Positions 31,615-62,233 are shown, counted from the first letter of the stretch. The stretch is 64,000 bases of DNA from Protula sp. h YS-2021 (GCA_949752745.1 OX457027.1:75026700-75090699); one strand, 5' to 3'. The notes: generated by a model from the letters alone, not told the origin. Numbers and translations: made by a program.

Positions 31615-31622
31615 TATATAAG
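31615..31622 (+). promoter_or_regulatory. TATA box of arm 4 zinc-finger gene
   Basis: TATATAAG 54 bp before the ATG at 31676. Confidence 0.7.
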
Positions 31623-31675
31623 GCTATGTTTAAAGGCTTTTTCTTCATTTGAAAAGTGCATGTTGAACCGAAAGG

Positions 31676-32413
31676 ATGTATAAATGCAACATTTGTTTGA
31701 AATCTTACAATTGGCCACAAAGTCTTAAAAGGCACTTAAAGAATGCTCACACTTCAGAAGAAGAAGAATTGGAGATAGATATGGAAAACCCTGTAAAACC
31801 ACCTATCGCTGAAACTTTAGATGAGTCTTCTATGGAAAGTCAAAGCGTCAACATGACTGAAAAGAATGCACATGCTTGTACAGAATGTGGTGCGTTATAC
31901 AACAGTCAAGAAGCTTTGTTCAAACATATGGAACATTGTGTTGAGGGTGATAATGACGGCAGCTCTGAAAGTGAGTCAGAAACAGACTCTGAAAGTGAGT
32001 CAGAAACAGACTCTGTTTGGTATGATATGGTTCAAGAAGTCTACGATGAATATGATACCAAATTTCAAGAAAAGGTTTCAGAATATGAAGAACAAGGGCT
32101 TGAAGATGCGCGTGACATAGCAAGTGATGACTTTCGACCCATTTATAAGCGTCGACTTAAACAACTGTTTATGAGACTATTCAAATATGCCCAACGTCTA
32201 CAACAAAACGAACATTATGAAACCATTTTAGAAGACTTCAATTACTTTGTTGATGAAAAACATTACGAGTATTCAAAGGCACTAAAGGCGGCTATAAGAA
32301 GAAACGATGCTTTCTTTGAAGAGCTTCTAGATGAGGAGGAGGAAGATGAAAGCAGCGACGAAAAAAGTGATATGGATGCCAGTGAACAGAGTGAAGCAGA
32401 TGAAGAAAAATAG
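31676..32413 (+). CDS. Two-zinc-finger acidic protein, arm 4 copy
   Basis: Protein-identical to the arm 2 copy; intact with the same polyadenylation signal 22 bp after the stop. Confidence 0.85.
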   Translation: MYKCNICLKSYNWPQSLKRHLKNAHTSEEEELEIDMENPVKPPIAETLDESSMESQSVNMTEKNAHACTECGALYNSQEALFKHMEHCVEGDNDGSSESESETDSESESETDSVWYDMVQEVYDEYDTKFQEKVSEYEEQGLEDARDIASDDFRPIYKRRLKQLFMRLFKYAQRLQQNEHYETILEDFNYFVDEKHYEYSKALKAAIRRNDAFFEELLDEEEEDESSDEKSDMDASEQSEADEEK

Positions 32414-32619
32414 ACTTATTTGACTAAACTTTATAATAAAGACTTTGTAGATCAACAAATATTGTAATATTGTTAAAGATTTAAGCTGTATGTATTTAAG
32501 TGTATTTAAGTGTATTTAAGTGTATTTAAGTGTAGTTAAATGTATTTAAGTGTATTTAAGTGTATTTAAATGTATTAATAAACCTATTCAACATATGTCT
32601 TGTTTTTTCTTTGCTTGAA

Positions 32620-32935
32620 CTACAACTTGTTGAACAATTTGTTAAACAGCATGTTGTTGAACAAGTTGAACATGTTGAACATGTTCAACTTGTGCAACAA
32701 CATGTTGAACATGTTGAACATGTTCAACTTGTTGAACATGTTGTTGAACATGTTGAACATGTTGAACATGTTGAACATGTTGTTGAACATGTTGAACATG
32801 TTGAACATGTTCAACTTGTTGAACATGTTGAACATGTTGAACATGTTGAACATGTTCAACAACATGTTGAACATGTTCAACAACAGCTTGTTGAACAATT
32901 GTTGTACAATTGCTAAACAACTTGTTGAACAATAG
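32620..32935. repeat. GAACATGTTC palindrome array, arm 4
   Basis: Long form, mirror of arm 3. Confidence 0.92.
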
Positions 32936-33251
32936 TTTGACGTAAAACTTATTCAAACACATGTTTAAATGGTGGGCGCGCGCCATTCCAACAACCTACC
33001 TATGCATAAACTACTGTAAAACTAAGACATCAAACTGAATCCAACGGTGAAATTTTCATTCAAATCAGTCAACCATAACGAAAGTTATCTTACTTTTAAG
33101 TTTAAAAACTTTTAAGGTGAATCCATGATGCATACAACCACCGGCGTAAATAGCCTGTGATCACTTAATGTTAAAACTAGATATAAAACTGAATCAAACG
33201 GTAAAATTTTCATGCAAATCGCTCAACTACAACAAAAGTTATCTCGTTTTT

Positions 33252-34050
33252 GCGTAGCTAAGGTAACTAAGGCGCAAACAAGATGTAACTAAGGCGCAAC
33301 TAAGGCGTAACTAAGGCGTAACTAAGGTAACTAAGGTAACTAAGGCGTAACTAAGGCGTAATTAAGGCGTAACTAAGGCGTAACTAAGGCGTAACTAAGG
33401 AAATCAAGGCGTAACTAAGGCGTAACTTAGGTAACTAAGGCGTAACCAAGGCGTAACTAAGGTAACTAAGGCGTAACTAAGGAGTAACTAAGGTAACTAA
33501 GGCGTAACTAAGGTGTAACTACTGTAACCAAGGCGTAACTAAGGCGTAACTAAGGAAATCAAGGCGTAACTAAGGCGTAACTAAGGAAATAAAGGCGTAA
33601 CTAAGGCGTAACTAAGGAGTAACTAAGGTAACTAAGGCGTAACTAAGGTAATTAAGGCGTAACTAAGGCGTAACTAAGGCGTAACTAAGGTAACTAAGGC
33701 GTAACTAAGGTGTAACTACTGTAACCAAGGCGTAACTAAGGTGTAACCACTGTAACCAAGGCGTAACTAAGGCGTAACTAAGGCGTAACTAAGGAGTAAC
33801 TAAGGTAACTAAGGCGTAACTAAGGTAATTAAGGCGTAACTAAGGCGTAACTAAGGCGTAACTAAGGTAACTAAGGCGTAACCAAGGCGTAACTAAGGTA
33901 ACTAAGGCGTAACTAAGGTGTAACCACTGTAACCAAGGCGTAACTAAGGCGTAACTAAGGAAATCAAGGCGTAACTAAGGCGTAACCAAGGCGTAACTAA
34001 GGTAACTAAGGCGTAACTAAGGTAACTAAGGCGTAACCAAGGCGTTACTA
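33252..34050. repeat. ~11-bp GTAACTAAGGC array, arm 4
   Basis: Keeps the extra AAATCAAGG block shared with arm 1. Confidence 0.92.
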
Positions 34051-34079
34051 AGACGTCATTATGACACCTCATGTCACAA

Positions 34080-34275
34080 TGATTGACAGTATGACGTCAT
34101 CAAGTGTGGCAGAACCGGCATCACTTCCAGACAGTATGACGTCACTTCCAGACAGTATGACGTCACTTCCAGACAGTATGACGTCACAAAGTGTGGTAGA
34201 ACCGGCATCACTTCCAGACAGTATGACGTCACTTCCAGACAGTATGACGTCATCAAGTTTGGCAGAACCATCGTT
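34080..34275. repeat. CRE-like TGACGTCA array, arm 4
   Basis: Mirror of arm 3. Confidence 0.85.
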
Positions 34276-34460
34276 TTCCCCACACTCTGAACGAGTGTAC
34301 TCTAAAAAATTTTTATCGATCGGTTTTTTCCCCACGCTCTGAACGAGTGCACTCTGAAATTTTATCGATCGGTTTCCCCCACGCTCTGAACGAGTGCAGT
34401 CTGAAATTTATCGTGCATTATAGCCTTACATGGCATGTTTTCACAATACATTCTTGTTCA

Positions 34461-34548
34461 GTCCGGAATAGCTCAGTTGTTAGAGCGTGGGACTCCTGGT
34501 CGGACCCATGCTCAGAAGGTTGGTGGTTCGAGCCCCGGGTATGGGCAG
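34461..34548 (+). ncRNA. tRNA-like pol III unit, arm 4
   Basis: Fourth copy of the 88-nt unit, plus strand. Confidence 0.6.
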
Positions 34549-34769
34549 CCTACCCCTAAACCATAGAGTGTATTATGAATGTGTATTATGAAGGTATGAT
34601 AGACAGATGGTAGAAGGGACGTCAGTATGACGTCAAAAAGTGCAGCAAAACAATTTATCATGGTGTTGGTATATGTGTGTATGCATGAGAGTGTGGGAAA
34701 TGGAAAAAAAAGTTACCGTCTGTCCGTCTGCCCGTCTGACCGTCTGTCTACCATCTGCCGATTCTGCAG

Positions 34770-34928
34770 CAGAACCAACGTTGGTTCTGCTGCAATGCAA
34801 AACATTGGTTCTGCAATGCAAAACCAAACGTTGGTTCTACTGAACTGCAGTAGAACCAACGTTGGTTCTGCTGCAGTGCAGCAGAACCAACGTTGGTTCT
34901 GCTGCAGTGCAGTAGAACCAACGTTTTC
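34770..34928. repeat. Terminal AACCAACGTTGGTT palindrome array (right end)
   Basis: Mirror of the left terminal array, ending in GTTTTCACCCTACT. Confidence 0.85.
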
Positions 34929-34936
34929 ACCCTACT

Positions 34937-34942
34937 TTTGAA
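34937..34942. repeat. Right target-site duplication TTTGAA
   Basis: Matches 20307-20312 exactly. Confidence 0.85.
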
Positions 34943-35422
34943 ATTATCCTACTTCAGTGCAGATATGTAAATTAACCAATGGCAAAATATAGCAATCAGT
35001 AATGTAGCTCCTCAGCGCAATATATTAATAACCGGTAGTCATAACATTTTAAGAAAATCTAAAATAACGGCATCAGAGAAGGCCAAATTTTAATGAAATA
35101 GTTTTTGACCATGTTTCAACCTTGAAAAAGAGACTTACATATTTAAAATCTCAAGTAGCACTTTATCACATTCAAATACTTGAACAGGGCTGTTGTGAAC
35201 TGATTATTTATCGAACCCATTACCACGAGTCCACCTGAAACCATCAGCCATGGAATTCGGTAAGGCCTTTTTCGTGCAAATAGACACCGGTTCAGAAAAA
35301 TTAGAAACGAGATTTTCTGTTTACCCTAAAGCTTCATATATCTTAGATAGGTGGCGCTTTTAAAGGTGTGTGACAATGCATGTATCCCATTGGTTACACC
35401 TCTCGAGTTGCGTCATAAACAG
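34943..35422. other. Upstream region of HDHD5
   Basis: This ~480-bp stretch between the palindromic element and the first HDHD5 exon should hold the promoter and 5' UTR. No TATA box or clear core element is seen. Confidence 0.4.
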
Positions 35423-54029
<18,607 letters not shown>

Positions 54030-54425
54030 TGTTCAGTTAATTAGGATCAGAAGCCCTAATTAGCTGATATCCATTTGATTAGAATCAGGATGATACTTGT
54101 TTTGCATGAGAACAATTTCGAAATGGATGTTCATATATAAGTTTTGCATTTGGACACTTCTTGAAGAAGTAAGTTAAGAAAACTCCCTTACTTGGTAGAA
54201 ATTTGAACATTTTTCTTCATGCTCACCAAGAGTACGAATAGTTACGTGTGTTTATGTTTACCACATAAACACTACACATGTCACTCCTTGCTGCCTGCGT
54301 GAGTCCTAAAGAATCTCAATATCCACTTGAATAAACTTCCTCTGTCATATATGAATTTTGATGTAGCATGCAGGTAATTTGATTCACTTGACCTGCAACC
54401 CCAGATTTATATCTGGCACACAGAA

Positions 54426-54431
54426 AATAAA
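54426..54431 (+). terminator. HDHD5: Candidate HDHD5 polyadenylation signal
   Basis: AATAAA about 400 bp after the stop codon. Confidence 0.45.
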
Positions 54432-55265
54432 CAAACAAAAAGTATGTACATGATTTAGCTCGTTGGTCCCCTTTGAAAACGATAGACATCACAAGATAAG
54501 GAAGTGATGTTCTTATCCGAGGGATGGGAGGTGACTTGCATTTTTGTTTTGTTATTGGTTATTGCGATATGAAAAGCCTGCTATATCTGACATAGCCATT
54601 GCCTAGATTTCAGCTGACTCCGGTATAATTCAAGAAGTTTAGAACTGTTCCTGTAAGCATGTGGATACTATTGATCTATGATCGTGAAATTTCAATATTT
54701 TTAACATTTTGTAATATGACATGATATTATGTTTATAAATTCGCTCAGCTGATTCGCAGGCACGAACACTGCAAAAACATGTATTAGGAAAATTTAAATA
54801 TGATTTTAGAGCACTATTTTGAAGACTTGTGACATCTTTGTTACAAGGAAATGATTTCTGTGATATTCACAGAGAGGTATAGTCGAACCCTGTTAATTGT
54901 ATAGTCATATTTTCCAAACAAAGTTATGCGTTTAGACGATATATGGCGACTATCGTGTGTACTTTAATGCCCCGGAGGAGTGAGGGATTTTATACATTAT
55001 GCAGTTGAACAGGTTATTCAGTTAACCGCCATGTAATTAACCGATTTCCTCTGTATCGTGTAAAGGCAATTGTATTGTTAACATATTGTATTGACACTAA
55101 TGCCACATTATGTAATCTAATACTCGTTTTAGTTGGTTCATCGATTGTTCAAACTGAAATTCTAGGTTACAGATCCGAATGTTTTGACGAGTGCGTTTAA
55201 CATGGCGTTTTTACATTTTTAGCAATTGGCACGTCGAAGACTTGCAAACAGTTAGTTGAAGTTAT
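54432..55265. other. Non-coding stretch, nothing recognised
   Basis: No gene, RNA or repeat structure is seen. Confidence 0.4.
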
Positions 55266-55269
55266 ACAG

Positions 55270-55795
55270 GGTCAATGTTTCAGACCTTTTTTAGTCAGCC
55301 CCAGCCAAATTTTAAAGGTATGCAGCGTCAAGGCTTCAGTTTGATGACCAAAAATTGTCCAAATTACGGCCCTCTGAACTTAGGCAATTTTTCGTGTATT
55401 GCACTGTCATACAGGCGACTGTCACTTCAACATGAACGCTTTGATATAAAGCTGTGAAACCTTACACAGTGAAAAAATATATATTAAAGATGTGCAACGT
55501 CAAGGTTTCAGTTTAATGGACGAAATTGGCGAAATTATGGCCCTCTGAACTTCGGCAATTTTTCGTGTATTGCACTGTCATACAGGCGACTTTGTACGCA
55601 TCACTTCGATGTGCAATGTCAAGGTTTGAGTGTGATCGACCAAAAATTGTCGAAATTATGGCTCTTTAAACTTAGGAAATTTTTAGGCAATTTTTTGTGT
55701 ATTGCGCTTTCATAGAGGCGACTTTGTACGCATCACTTTGACATGAACGCTTTCATATAGCTATGAAACCTTACACAGTGATTTTTACAAGTCCT
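55270..55795. repeat. Diverged ~150-bp tandem repeat, three copies
   Basis: TGCA(A/G)(C/T)GTCAAGG, then GAAATTATGGC(C/T)CT, then TTTTTCGTGTATTGC, then CATACAGGCGACT recurs three times. Confidence 0.75.
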
Positions 55796-56179
55796 GGCTA
55801 TTGTTACTGTGTTCTAACCTTTTAATTATGTGGTGGATTGCCCAGGTAGTCCGTCCGTCCGTTTCGGTCATGCCAGCTGTTTGATGTAGTTGCAAGTAAA
55901 GCTGAGTTGTAGGAACATATCACCCGAATTATTAGTAGAAAGTATTGAAATCTGTGGTAAAGAAAGGGGAGTTTGTACGTGTTTTCCGGTGCAATTTGGA
56001 ACTTTTTACAGTGACAGGACATATGCTGTTCAAGGTAAAGTTTTTGTCATTGATTGGAGGTTGTCTTGCATGGGCAGTGATACTTTATAATTAATCAATG
56101 TAGTCTGGGTCATGTCTTCCCGAAGAAATGTCAACTTTAAAAATTGGAGCATGGACAGATCGGTATTTTTTGTTGGCTA

Positions 56180-56282
56180 CCATTTATAACTCATGTTTTT
56201 TTCCAGGGCTTTTTTTACGACACAATGTGACCCTCAACGGGTTGGCCGTGTCCTTAAACAAATCAATCAATCAATCAAAACC
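56180..56282. repeat. Repeat 3' end with (CAAT)n tail
   Basis: GGTTGGCCGTGTCCTTAAAC is followed by (AATC)n at 56257-56279. It resembles the 3' tail of a LINE or SINE; the body was not identified. Confidence 0.5.
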
Positions 56283-56484
56283 AGAGCTTTGAATATGTCA
56301 GGCCTTTCTTTACAACAGATATCACAAAGATCGAGTGACGTGCCATCCCATAACTGCATATCAGTTTCAATTCAGAATGCTTGAGCATAAAGGCGCTGGC
56401 TGGGGGCTTTGCATCTCTGATGCCTATGTTTTTATCTTTTCACTGGTCCATCATTTTGTCTGTACGACTCTTCTGACCATACAG

Positions 56485-56645
56485 GGCCCTAGAACACCCT
56501 AATTTTGCACATATGTAGTACTTGATCTGAAGTTGTGCACCTCGCTTTTTATTTCCACCTTTGTTAATATTTTCATCATTAAAACGTAAAGCGAAAAAAT
56601 CAGTGATTTTGTATCAAGAAATGCAACGCGTCTGCGCCTTCCGTC
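56485..56645. repeat. Dispersed repeat related to 19890-20060
   Basis: GGGCCCTAGAACA, CTTGATCTGAAGTTGTGCA, CTTTTTATTT and AAAACGTAAAGCGAAAAA align in order with the other copy. Confidence 0.6.
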
Positions 56646-56915
56646 ACATAAATGATGTGTGCTTTATTTGTGCTTAAATACACTGAATGTTTTATATTAA
56701 TTGTCAGCTTCATTTACGCACTCTTGTTGGTGAGGGGCCGGATGCCGTTTCATAGACTAAGTAGCAAAGTTGTGTTTTTGGAACTGGAAAAGGCTTTCCT
56801 AGAAAGGTTTTGGAATCTAAGAAAACGTTGTCTTGTCTGTAAAAAAGGAAAAGCTAATCAAAATCAGGCTGAAAAGTTTTAAAATTCTACTCGATTTGAG
56901 AAGGTGATTTTGTAA

Positions 56916-56930
56916 ATATTATTATTATTA

Positions 56931-57029
<99 letters not shown>

Positions 57030-57059
57030 ATTATTATTATTATTATCATTATTATTATT
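56916..57059. repeat. (ATT)n microsatellite
   Basis: About 140 bp of trinucleotide repeat with few interruptions. Confidence 0.95.
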
Positions 57060-57286
57060 TGCCAAGTGTTTCATATTTTACCTTTGAGGAATAGGTTCTC
57101 GTGTAAATGTTATTTTCAATGTCATTTTCGCAAAAATTACGACAGAGGATTTAAGATTCTCCAGAGTAGCCACAAAAGCTGAAAAAGTTGTATTTTTAGT
57201 GACAGACAAGCGGGCCCTCTGTTTTCTATGGCTAATCAAAGGCAAGTGGTCGTTTTACACTAAATGTCTGCATTAGAGTATGCCAT

Positions 57287-57343
57287 AAGTAAATAAATAA
57301 ATAAACGATAAAGATAGTAAATAAATAAATAAATAAATAAAAA
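57287..57343. repeat. (TAAA)n microsatellite
   Basis: Two blocks of TAAA units separated by CGATAAAGATAG. Confidence 0.9.
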
Positions 57344-60062
57344 GAGAGAAATTGAATGGTCCACCATTCAATTAGTATAAACACGAACTGGAATTGTTAA
57401 TCTTAAATTGCCATTGCGTGAAAATCAGGTTCTATGCCGATTACCCCGTAATTTCAGTTCTTCATTGTCTACGTATTGCTTGCGGTGATTCTCTGCTGCA
57501 TTTTGTGTCGTTCGTTGAGATTACTAGGTACTAGTCATTGTATTTCATGATTAAGCTACACTGCCGAAGTAGAGATAAAAGGCGTCTGCATTGCATACCC
57601 GGTGAAACTATGTATTAGATATGTTGTCTTTTTATGAAACTTATCTAATGGTGACGTTATGAATGAATTGCGGTGTTGGTAAAGTAGTATTGTGGTTGTT
57701 ACAAATGTACATTATTGTTTCAAATACCATACCGTGTTTCGTTTAAATCTTTTAATTCGCTGTACAGTTTTCTAGAATAAGCTGTCTGGTTATATCTCCC
57801 AATAAAGCCGTCTTCTCAGTCAGGAGGGTGGGGGTGGGGGAGGGGTGAGAGGAGGCATTTAGATAGACTCATATGCTTCCTGGTTCGGCAACTTTTTATA
57901 TTCAAATGTATTGTGATAAAAATTTCGCGTTCAAACAAATTTTTGAAAGGTTTTGTTTAGTGGGAGTTTCCTGCGTGGACATTGTATGGCGATGGGTGTG
58001 TCTGGATCAGTTCTGGTCAGGATGGGATGGCGTGACCGTCTGGCTGTCCATGCGCCACGCTTTCCTCCTGACTACGATCCAGGCGAAAGCTATGAACAGG
58101 TTTTGCTGAAATGTGGTGTGGATATCGATGCTGTTTCAGTCTGGTTAGATTTTGATGACCTGAAATAGTCATTTAAGATCACTTCTGGAGTTTGAATATT
58201 TACTTTACTGGGTCTTGTAGATTCATTTCGTCAAAGCCCGTAAGTGGACTTCGGTGAAATTGGATATGAGCATTTACATGAGTGACCTGTCGGGATGATT
58301 CGAATTTGGTGATCCTTGGTGGTCATTCAAGGTCACGGCTGGTCTTTGAATATTTACCGTCGGCACTGTCCTTATAGTAGGTCATGTGAACACGATTGTG
58401 CAAAGAGGATAGTGTTCATATGGATGGCCTCTGAAGCTTGGTGACCTCTGCCGACCTCTCGAGGTCGCCGCTGAATTTTTTGCTTTCAACGCGCTTGTAT
58501 ATGTCGGTCTTAGGCAGCGTTTGAACAATATTCACCTAGGCATGTGTGAGCGGATTTCGATGAAACTCCATGTTTTTGTTCACAGAGATGATCCCTGGGA
58601 CTGGTTGACTCCAGATTACCACTTGACCTTGAATTCCTAGTTTTATGCGTCTTCTTGACATGATTCTGCCAACTTTTGCAAACCACTGTTTGTTGTAACA
58701 GATTGTGCGTGCATGGATGAATTTGTCTTTGCGATGTTATTCAAGTTCATTGTCGGACTTTTCAATTTTCACTTTTAATACTGGTATGCATTTGTGAACA
58801 TAATTTTGCCAAGCCTTGTGAACGGCTTTCAGTAAAACCTAGTATGAAGAGCTATATGAATGATTTCTCGGAATGACTGTATTTTGATGCCAGTGCGCGG
58901 TCAGTGCAGGTCACTACTAGACTTTGAACGTTAAATTCTAACCGTTTACAATATATGTCTTTATAATTGCTAGCATCTGTCACGGTTGATTGGACATTGA
59001 TATGTGGGGCTCGTATGTATGTAATAGCAGTATTATTCTTTTTGCAATGGTGAAACAGAAAGCCGAGATCTTTCCTGTTTTTGGTACTATGAGCCGTGCT
59101 ATTGATGTAAACATGTATCGAGTGAATAAGGCTAAACGGCCAGTCGAAAACTAGTCCATTTTTCGCTAATCTTCACATCCTGTAAAATGTCATACGTTTA
59201 ATGTAACGATAACAATAATGTCGTGATGCACTTAAAATTGAGGCTATTTAGCAATTCGGCATTTGCTTTACAAAGCTGGAGTATTCTTATACTAAGAATA
59301 ACTTATTTTTTTCCGGTTACTAAAATTTCTCACAACAGATTGTGGTTCATTATGATTAAATGTTGTAAGTGAGTAGTTTACTGGAAAATGAATACGACCA
59401 GTCGATTTCAGCCTTAACAGCGGGAGTACATACTGTATGCAGTCGATATGATTGCTGTCGTTTTTTGTTTTTTTTTTCGATATATTTCGTATACTTTGTC
59501 TTACATCATTCAGGACATAATAAGATAGTAGCTTTTTGGCTGTTAGTGATACTACACCAGTACTAAGTCACATATAAAGAAAGCAAAATAAACACCATTA
59601 CAATATACAGGTGGTGTTGTCTTATTCCTGTCTTAAATGTATCTTAGAAAACAGAGAAGTAGAAAATGTCAAACAGTAACATATCGATCAGCAGAAATTA
59701 TGGACAGAAGAAGTTTTGAGATAAAAAGCGAGTCGCAGAATCACCTCTGGTCATGGAGTTTTTTTTCAGTAATTCAGTGATCGATCCCGACTGTACACTT
59801 GAAGGCAAGATGCGCCAAAAATGGTTTAGGCAGGCTTCCAAGAAATGTATAGTAAAGCGATAAATTACCCATGTAGCCCAGTTCCAAGAAATGTTATTAT
59901 CCGGTTTGTGCAATTAAGCGGTATGCAATAATCCGGTTTAAATTGTGTTAGATAACACAGGAAATGGTTTGGGAATTTTAGCGGATCTAACAGATCCGCT
60001 GATTTTAGGTCGAGAAAATTCTACAGATCGCTGAAATGATTGACGTAACACCTAAGCGTTAG
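57344..60062. other. Non-coding stretch with diverged repeats
   Basis: 58130-58960 shows weakly repeating phrases (TTTGAATATTTAC, GGTGACC/GGTGATCC, TTTCGnTGAAA, TCAAGGTCA) at about 180-bp steps, as in an old tandem array. No gene is recognised; open frames up to 78 codons show no family features. Confidence 0.4.
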
Positions 60063-60333
60063 GGTAAAACAAAAGATCCTTTTCGAGAATGCATAAAAAA
60101 AAAACAAGTTCAATTTCGAACTAATTGTGAACTGACAGATACCAAGCATTGACCTAATTCAAATAAAACCCAAAAGGAACTAAATAAAAACTAATTTAAC
60201 TCTAGCGAGTGGATGAGAGCTTGACCACTTACGCATTTTCAAATAAAACCTACAAACAGACGAAACAGTTCTTCTGTGGGTTTTAATTACGTTTTATTTA
60301 GGTTTCATTTAAATGTCTTTTTGTATGGGTTGG
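60063..60333. repeat. Dispersed ~255-bp repeat, copy B
   Basis: Same orientation and block order as 46043-46297. Confidence 0.8.
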
Positions 60334-61880
60334 TACCATAGACAAGAGAACTAGCAACATATGAAACCCTGCATGTAAAAATGCTCAGATACATTATGAT
60401 CAGCCGAGACCTAGTTAATCAAGTATGAACAGGCTTGTAGCATCGATATTTTTTTTACAAACAGAGGATCAAACAGGGACATGCAATCTGAAGTACTTGA
60501 TCACGCCATGATAGAAGCAGATCGAAACTGGTTCCTGAGAATGTTTCAAATACCGGCATTTGGCCAATACTTGGCAGATTCCCCAAAAAGTCATTTTCAG
60601 GAGAGGCTTAATATTTGTCCACTCAACACGCAAAATTTCAAAGCAATCCGACGAAACCCGAGAAGCATTTTGAAAATTGACTGTGAAAAAAAAAAAATAA
60701 ATACTGCCATTTAGCCAATTTTTGAAGGGTCTAGAGAACATTCTGACAAAATTTACAAGCAATCCAATCAAAACTGTTCTCGCATGTGTGACAATATTTT
60801 CAGAATTGGACCCCCAACATAAAAAAATTCCGCCATTTAGACAATTGTTGGTGGGTTGTCAAAAAGAAATTTTTCAAAAGCATACTAAATTACAAAAATG
60901 TGATCTGATTATGAAAAATTGCAACTAGCCGTATTGTTGTTCAGTGGGTATTTAGATCTGATGGTTTACGTGGGTTCAGCAAAGTACTCTTGGCTGGATT
61001 CATTAAGTTGATCTTCCTGTTCAATTGAGTATTCTGGGTTGTGATTGCACTCGGTTTTTTTTTTTTTTCTTTCAGAATAAGAAATATACATGGGTGTGGA
61101 TGGTACTGGCTATATTTTCCAACTAACTCATGCTTGACTTCCATTTCACCTAAATTTTGGATCCGATACTGATGAGAGGTGATTAGTTGCTAAATTATTT
61201 CAACAATTTCTGCAAGAGAAAAACAAGGGAAGAGTAACCCGATTCCAAAACATGATTATAATAGATTTATTGCGGATTATCGAAGCCACACCAACAATCT
61301 TGATAATAATTGAAATTTCTCAACGCTTAACTTACTACCATCTTATTCCCCTGTATATCCCCACTGAACTCGCCACGGGAATCGCTATTATAATATCACA
61401 AAAGCCAAATATATGACCTTACCGCCCGGAGTATTGTAATAAGCGGATTCGCAGTTATTTCTCTTCAATACTACATTTAATCCTTACTTCGAGTCTGTCT
61501 CATTCACAGTCAAACCTGCAAGTTCATAGTCGTTATTCCAGGAAGGCAGTTCAGTATGTTGCGGTTTGCGAAGTCGCGAACAATGTTCCTAATTCATGAT
61601 TTGATAATTGCAATTATGGAATGTATGCATTAAATTACATTTCTAAACCTATTAACTAGATCATAGAGGAATTTTTTGTACAATAGCTTTTACCAGTGGA
61701 TCACATGAGATGAGTTGTAAGCGTTGTGGAACTGCAATTATACTCCTTTCAACTAGATCATAGTGAAATGGCTTAGTTTTTAACTACAGATCACAGAACT
61801 CTATTAGTTTGTTGTTCGTTAATGAAAATCTTAAAAACGAAAATTGAAAAAAAATGGTGGCCTGTATCTATTTATGTGGC
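60334..61880. other. Non-coding stretch, nothing recognised
   Basis: 60600-60920 repeats loosely the phrase AAAATTnCAAnGCAATCCnA. A poly-T run lies at 61054-61069. No gene is found. Confidence 0.4.
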
Positions 61881-61970
61881 CTGTAGGCACGTGAGACTGA
61901 AGCGTGACAGACGGACAGACAGGCCGAAAAGTTCAAAACTAAACCCCTTCGTTCCACGGGGCATAATTAT
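61880..61970. repeat. Inverted copy of the 52530 repeat border
   Basis: GTAGGCACGTGAGACTG, then GACAGACGGACAGACAGGCC, then CCTTCGTTCCACGGGGCATA is the complement of the 52530-52600 border, with changes. Confidence 0.75.
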
Positions 61971-62227
61971 ATTGAGTAACGTTACTGAGTCTGAAGAAAA
62001 AAACACATTAATTTTTTATATTTAATCTCACACTTTATTAACGATACAATTCATACATGGTAAGCTCACAATGAAACAATCGTGCATAAAACATCACGAC
62101 AATGTGTATCGGAGAGCTACACTGATTAAACAACGGCAACTTTGACTATGCCTCACCACTTCCTATACAGTATGAAATTAAAAATATTTAAGGTAATAAA
62201 TGCTAAACACCGCAACTTCATACAATG

Positions 62228-62233
62228 TTTATT
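62228..62233 (-). terminator. SLC25A3: Candidate SLC25A3 polyadenylation signal
   Basis: AATAAA on the minus strand, ~750 bp after the stop. A second lies at 62034-62039. Either would place the minisatellite inside the 3' UTR. Confidence 0.4.

Larger units (their letters stand above)
20313..34936. mobile_element. 14.6-kb four-arm palindromic element (Polinton-like ends)
   Basis: The outer ends are inverted repeats AGTAGGGTGAAAACGTTGG ... CACCCTACT flanked by TTTGAA. Inside, four ~3.65-kb arms alternate in orientation: 20313-23974 (reverse), 23974-27602 (forward), 27602-31218 (reverse), 31218-34936 (forward). From the inner dyads (23974, 31218) outward, each arm reads: AP-1-like core, TGACGT-rich spacer, CCCTAACCCTA, short GAACATG array, TATA box, zinc-finger gene, TGTATTTAAG array, long GAACATGTTC array, TTAAAACTnn spacer, ~11-bp GTTAC array, TGACGTCA array, three CTGAACGAGTG repeats, tRNA-like unit, CAGACGG run and AACCAACGTTGGTT palindromes. 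Arms 2 and 3 share a deletion in the GTTAC array that arms 1 and 4 lack, so the halves mirror about 27602. Length differences between arms are small indels in repeats. No integrase, polymerase or transposase is visible, so mobility would be in trans. AG/CT ends with a 6-bp duplication are known for Maverick/Polinton elements; assignment to that group is inference. Confidence 0.85.

Noticed and set aside
20313..34936. Palindrome purely as a missed-adapter (SMRTbell) read artefact
   Set aside because: Such artefacts give exact mirror arms and would not end at matching TTTGAA duplications and inverted tips. Here the arms differ by private and shared indels. It is not excluded without raw reads, so it remains the main caution.
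57873..58168. Two overlapping frames of 71-78 codons
   Set aside because: No splice context or family motif; they adjoin diverged tandem repeats.
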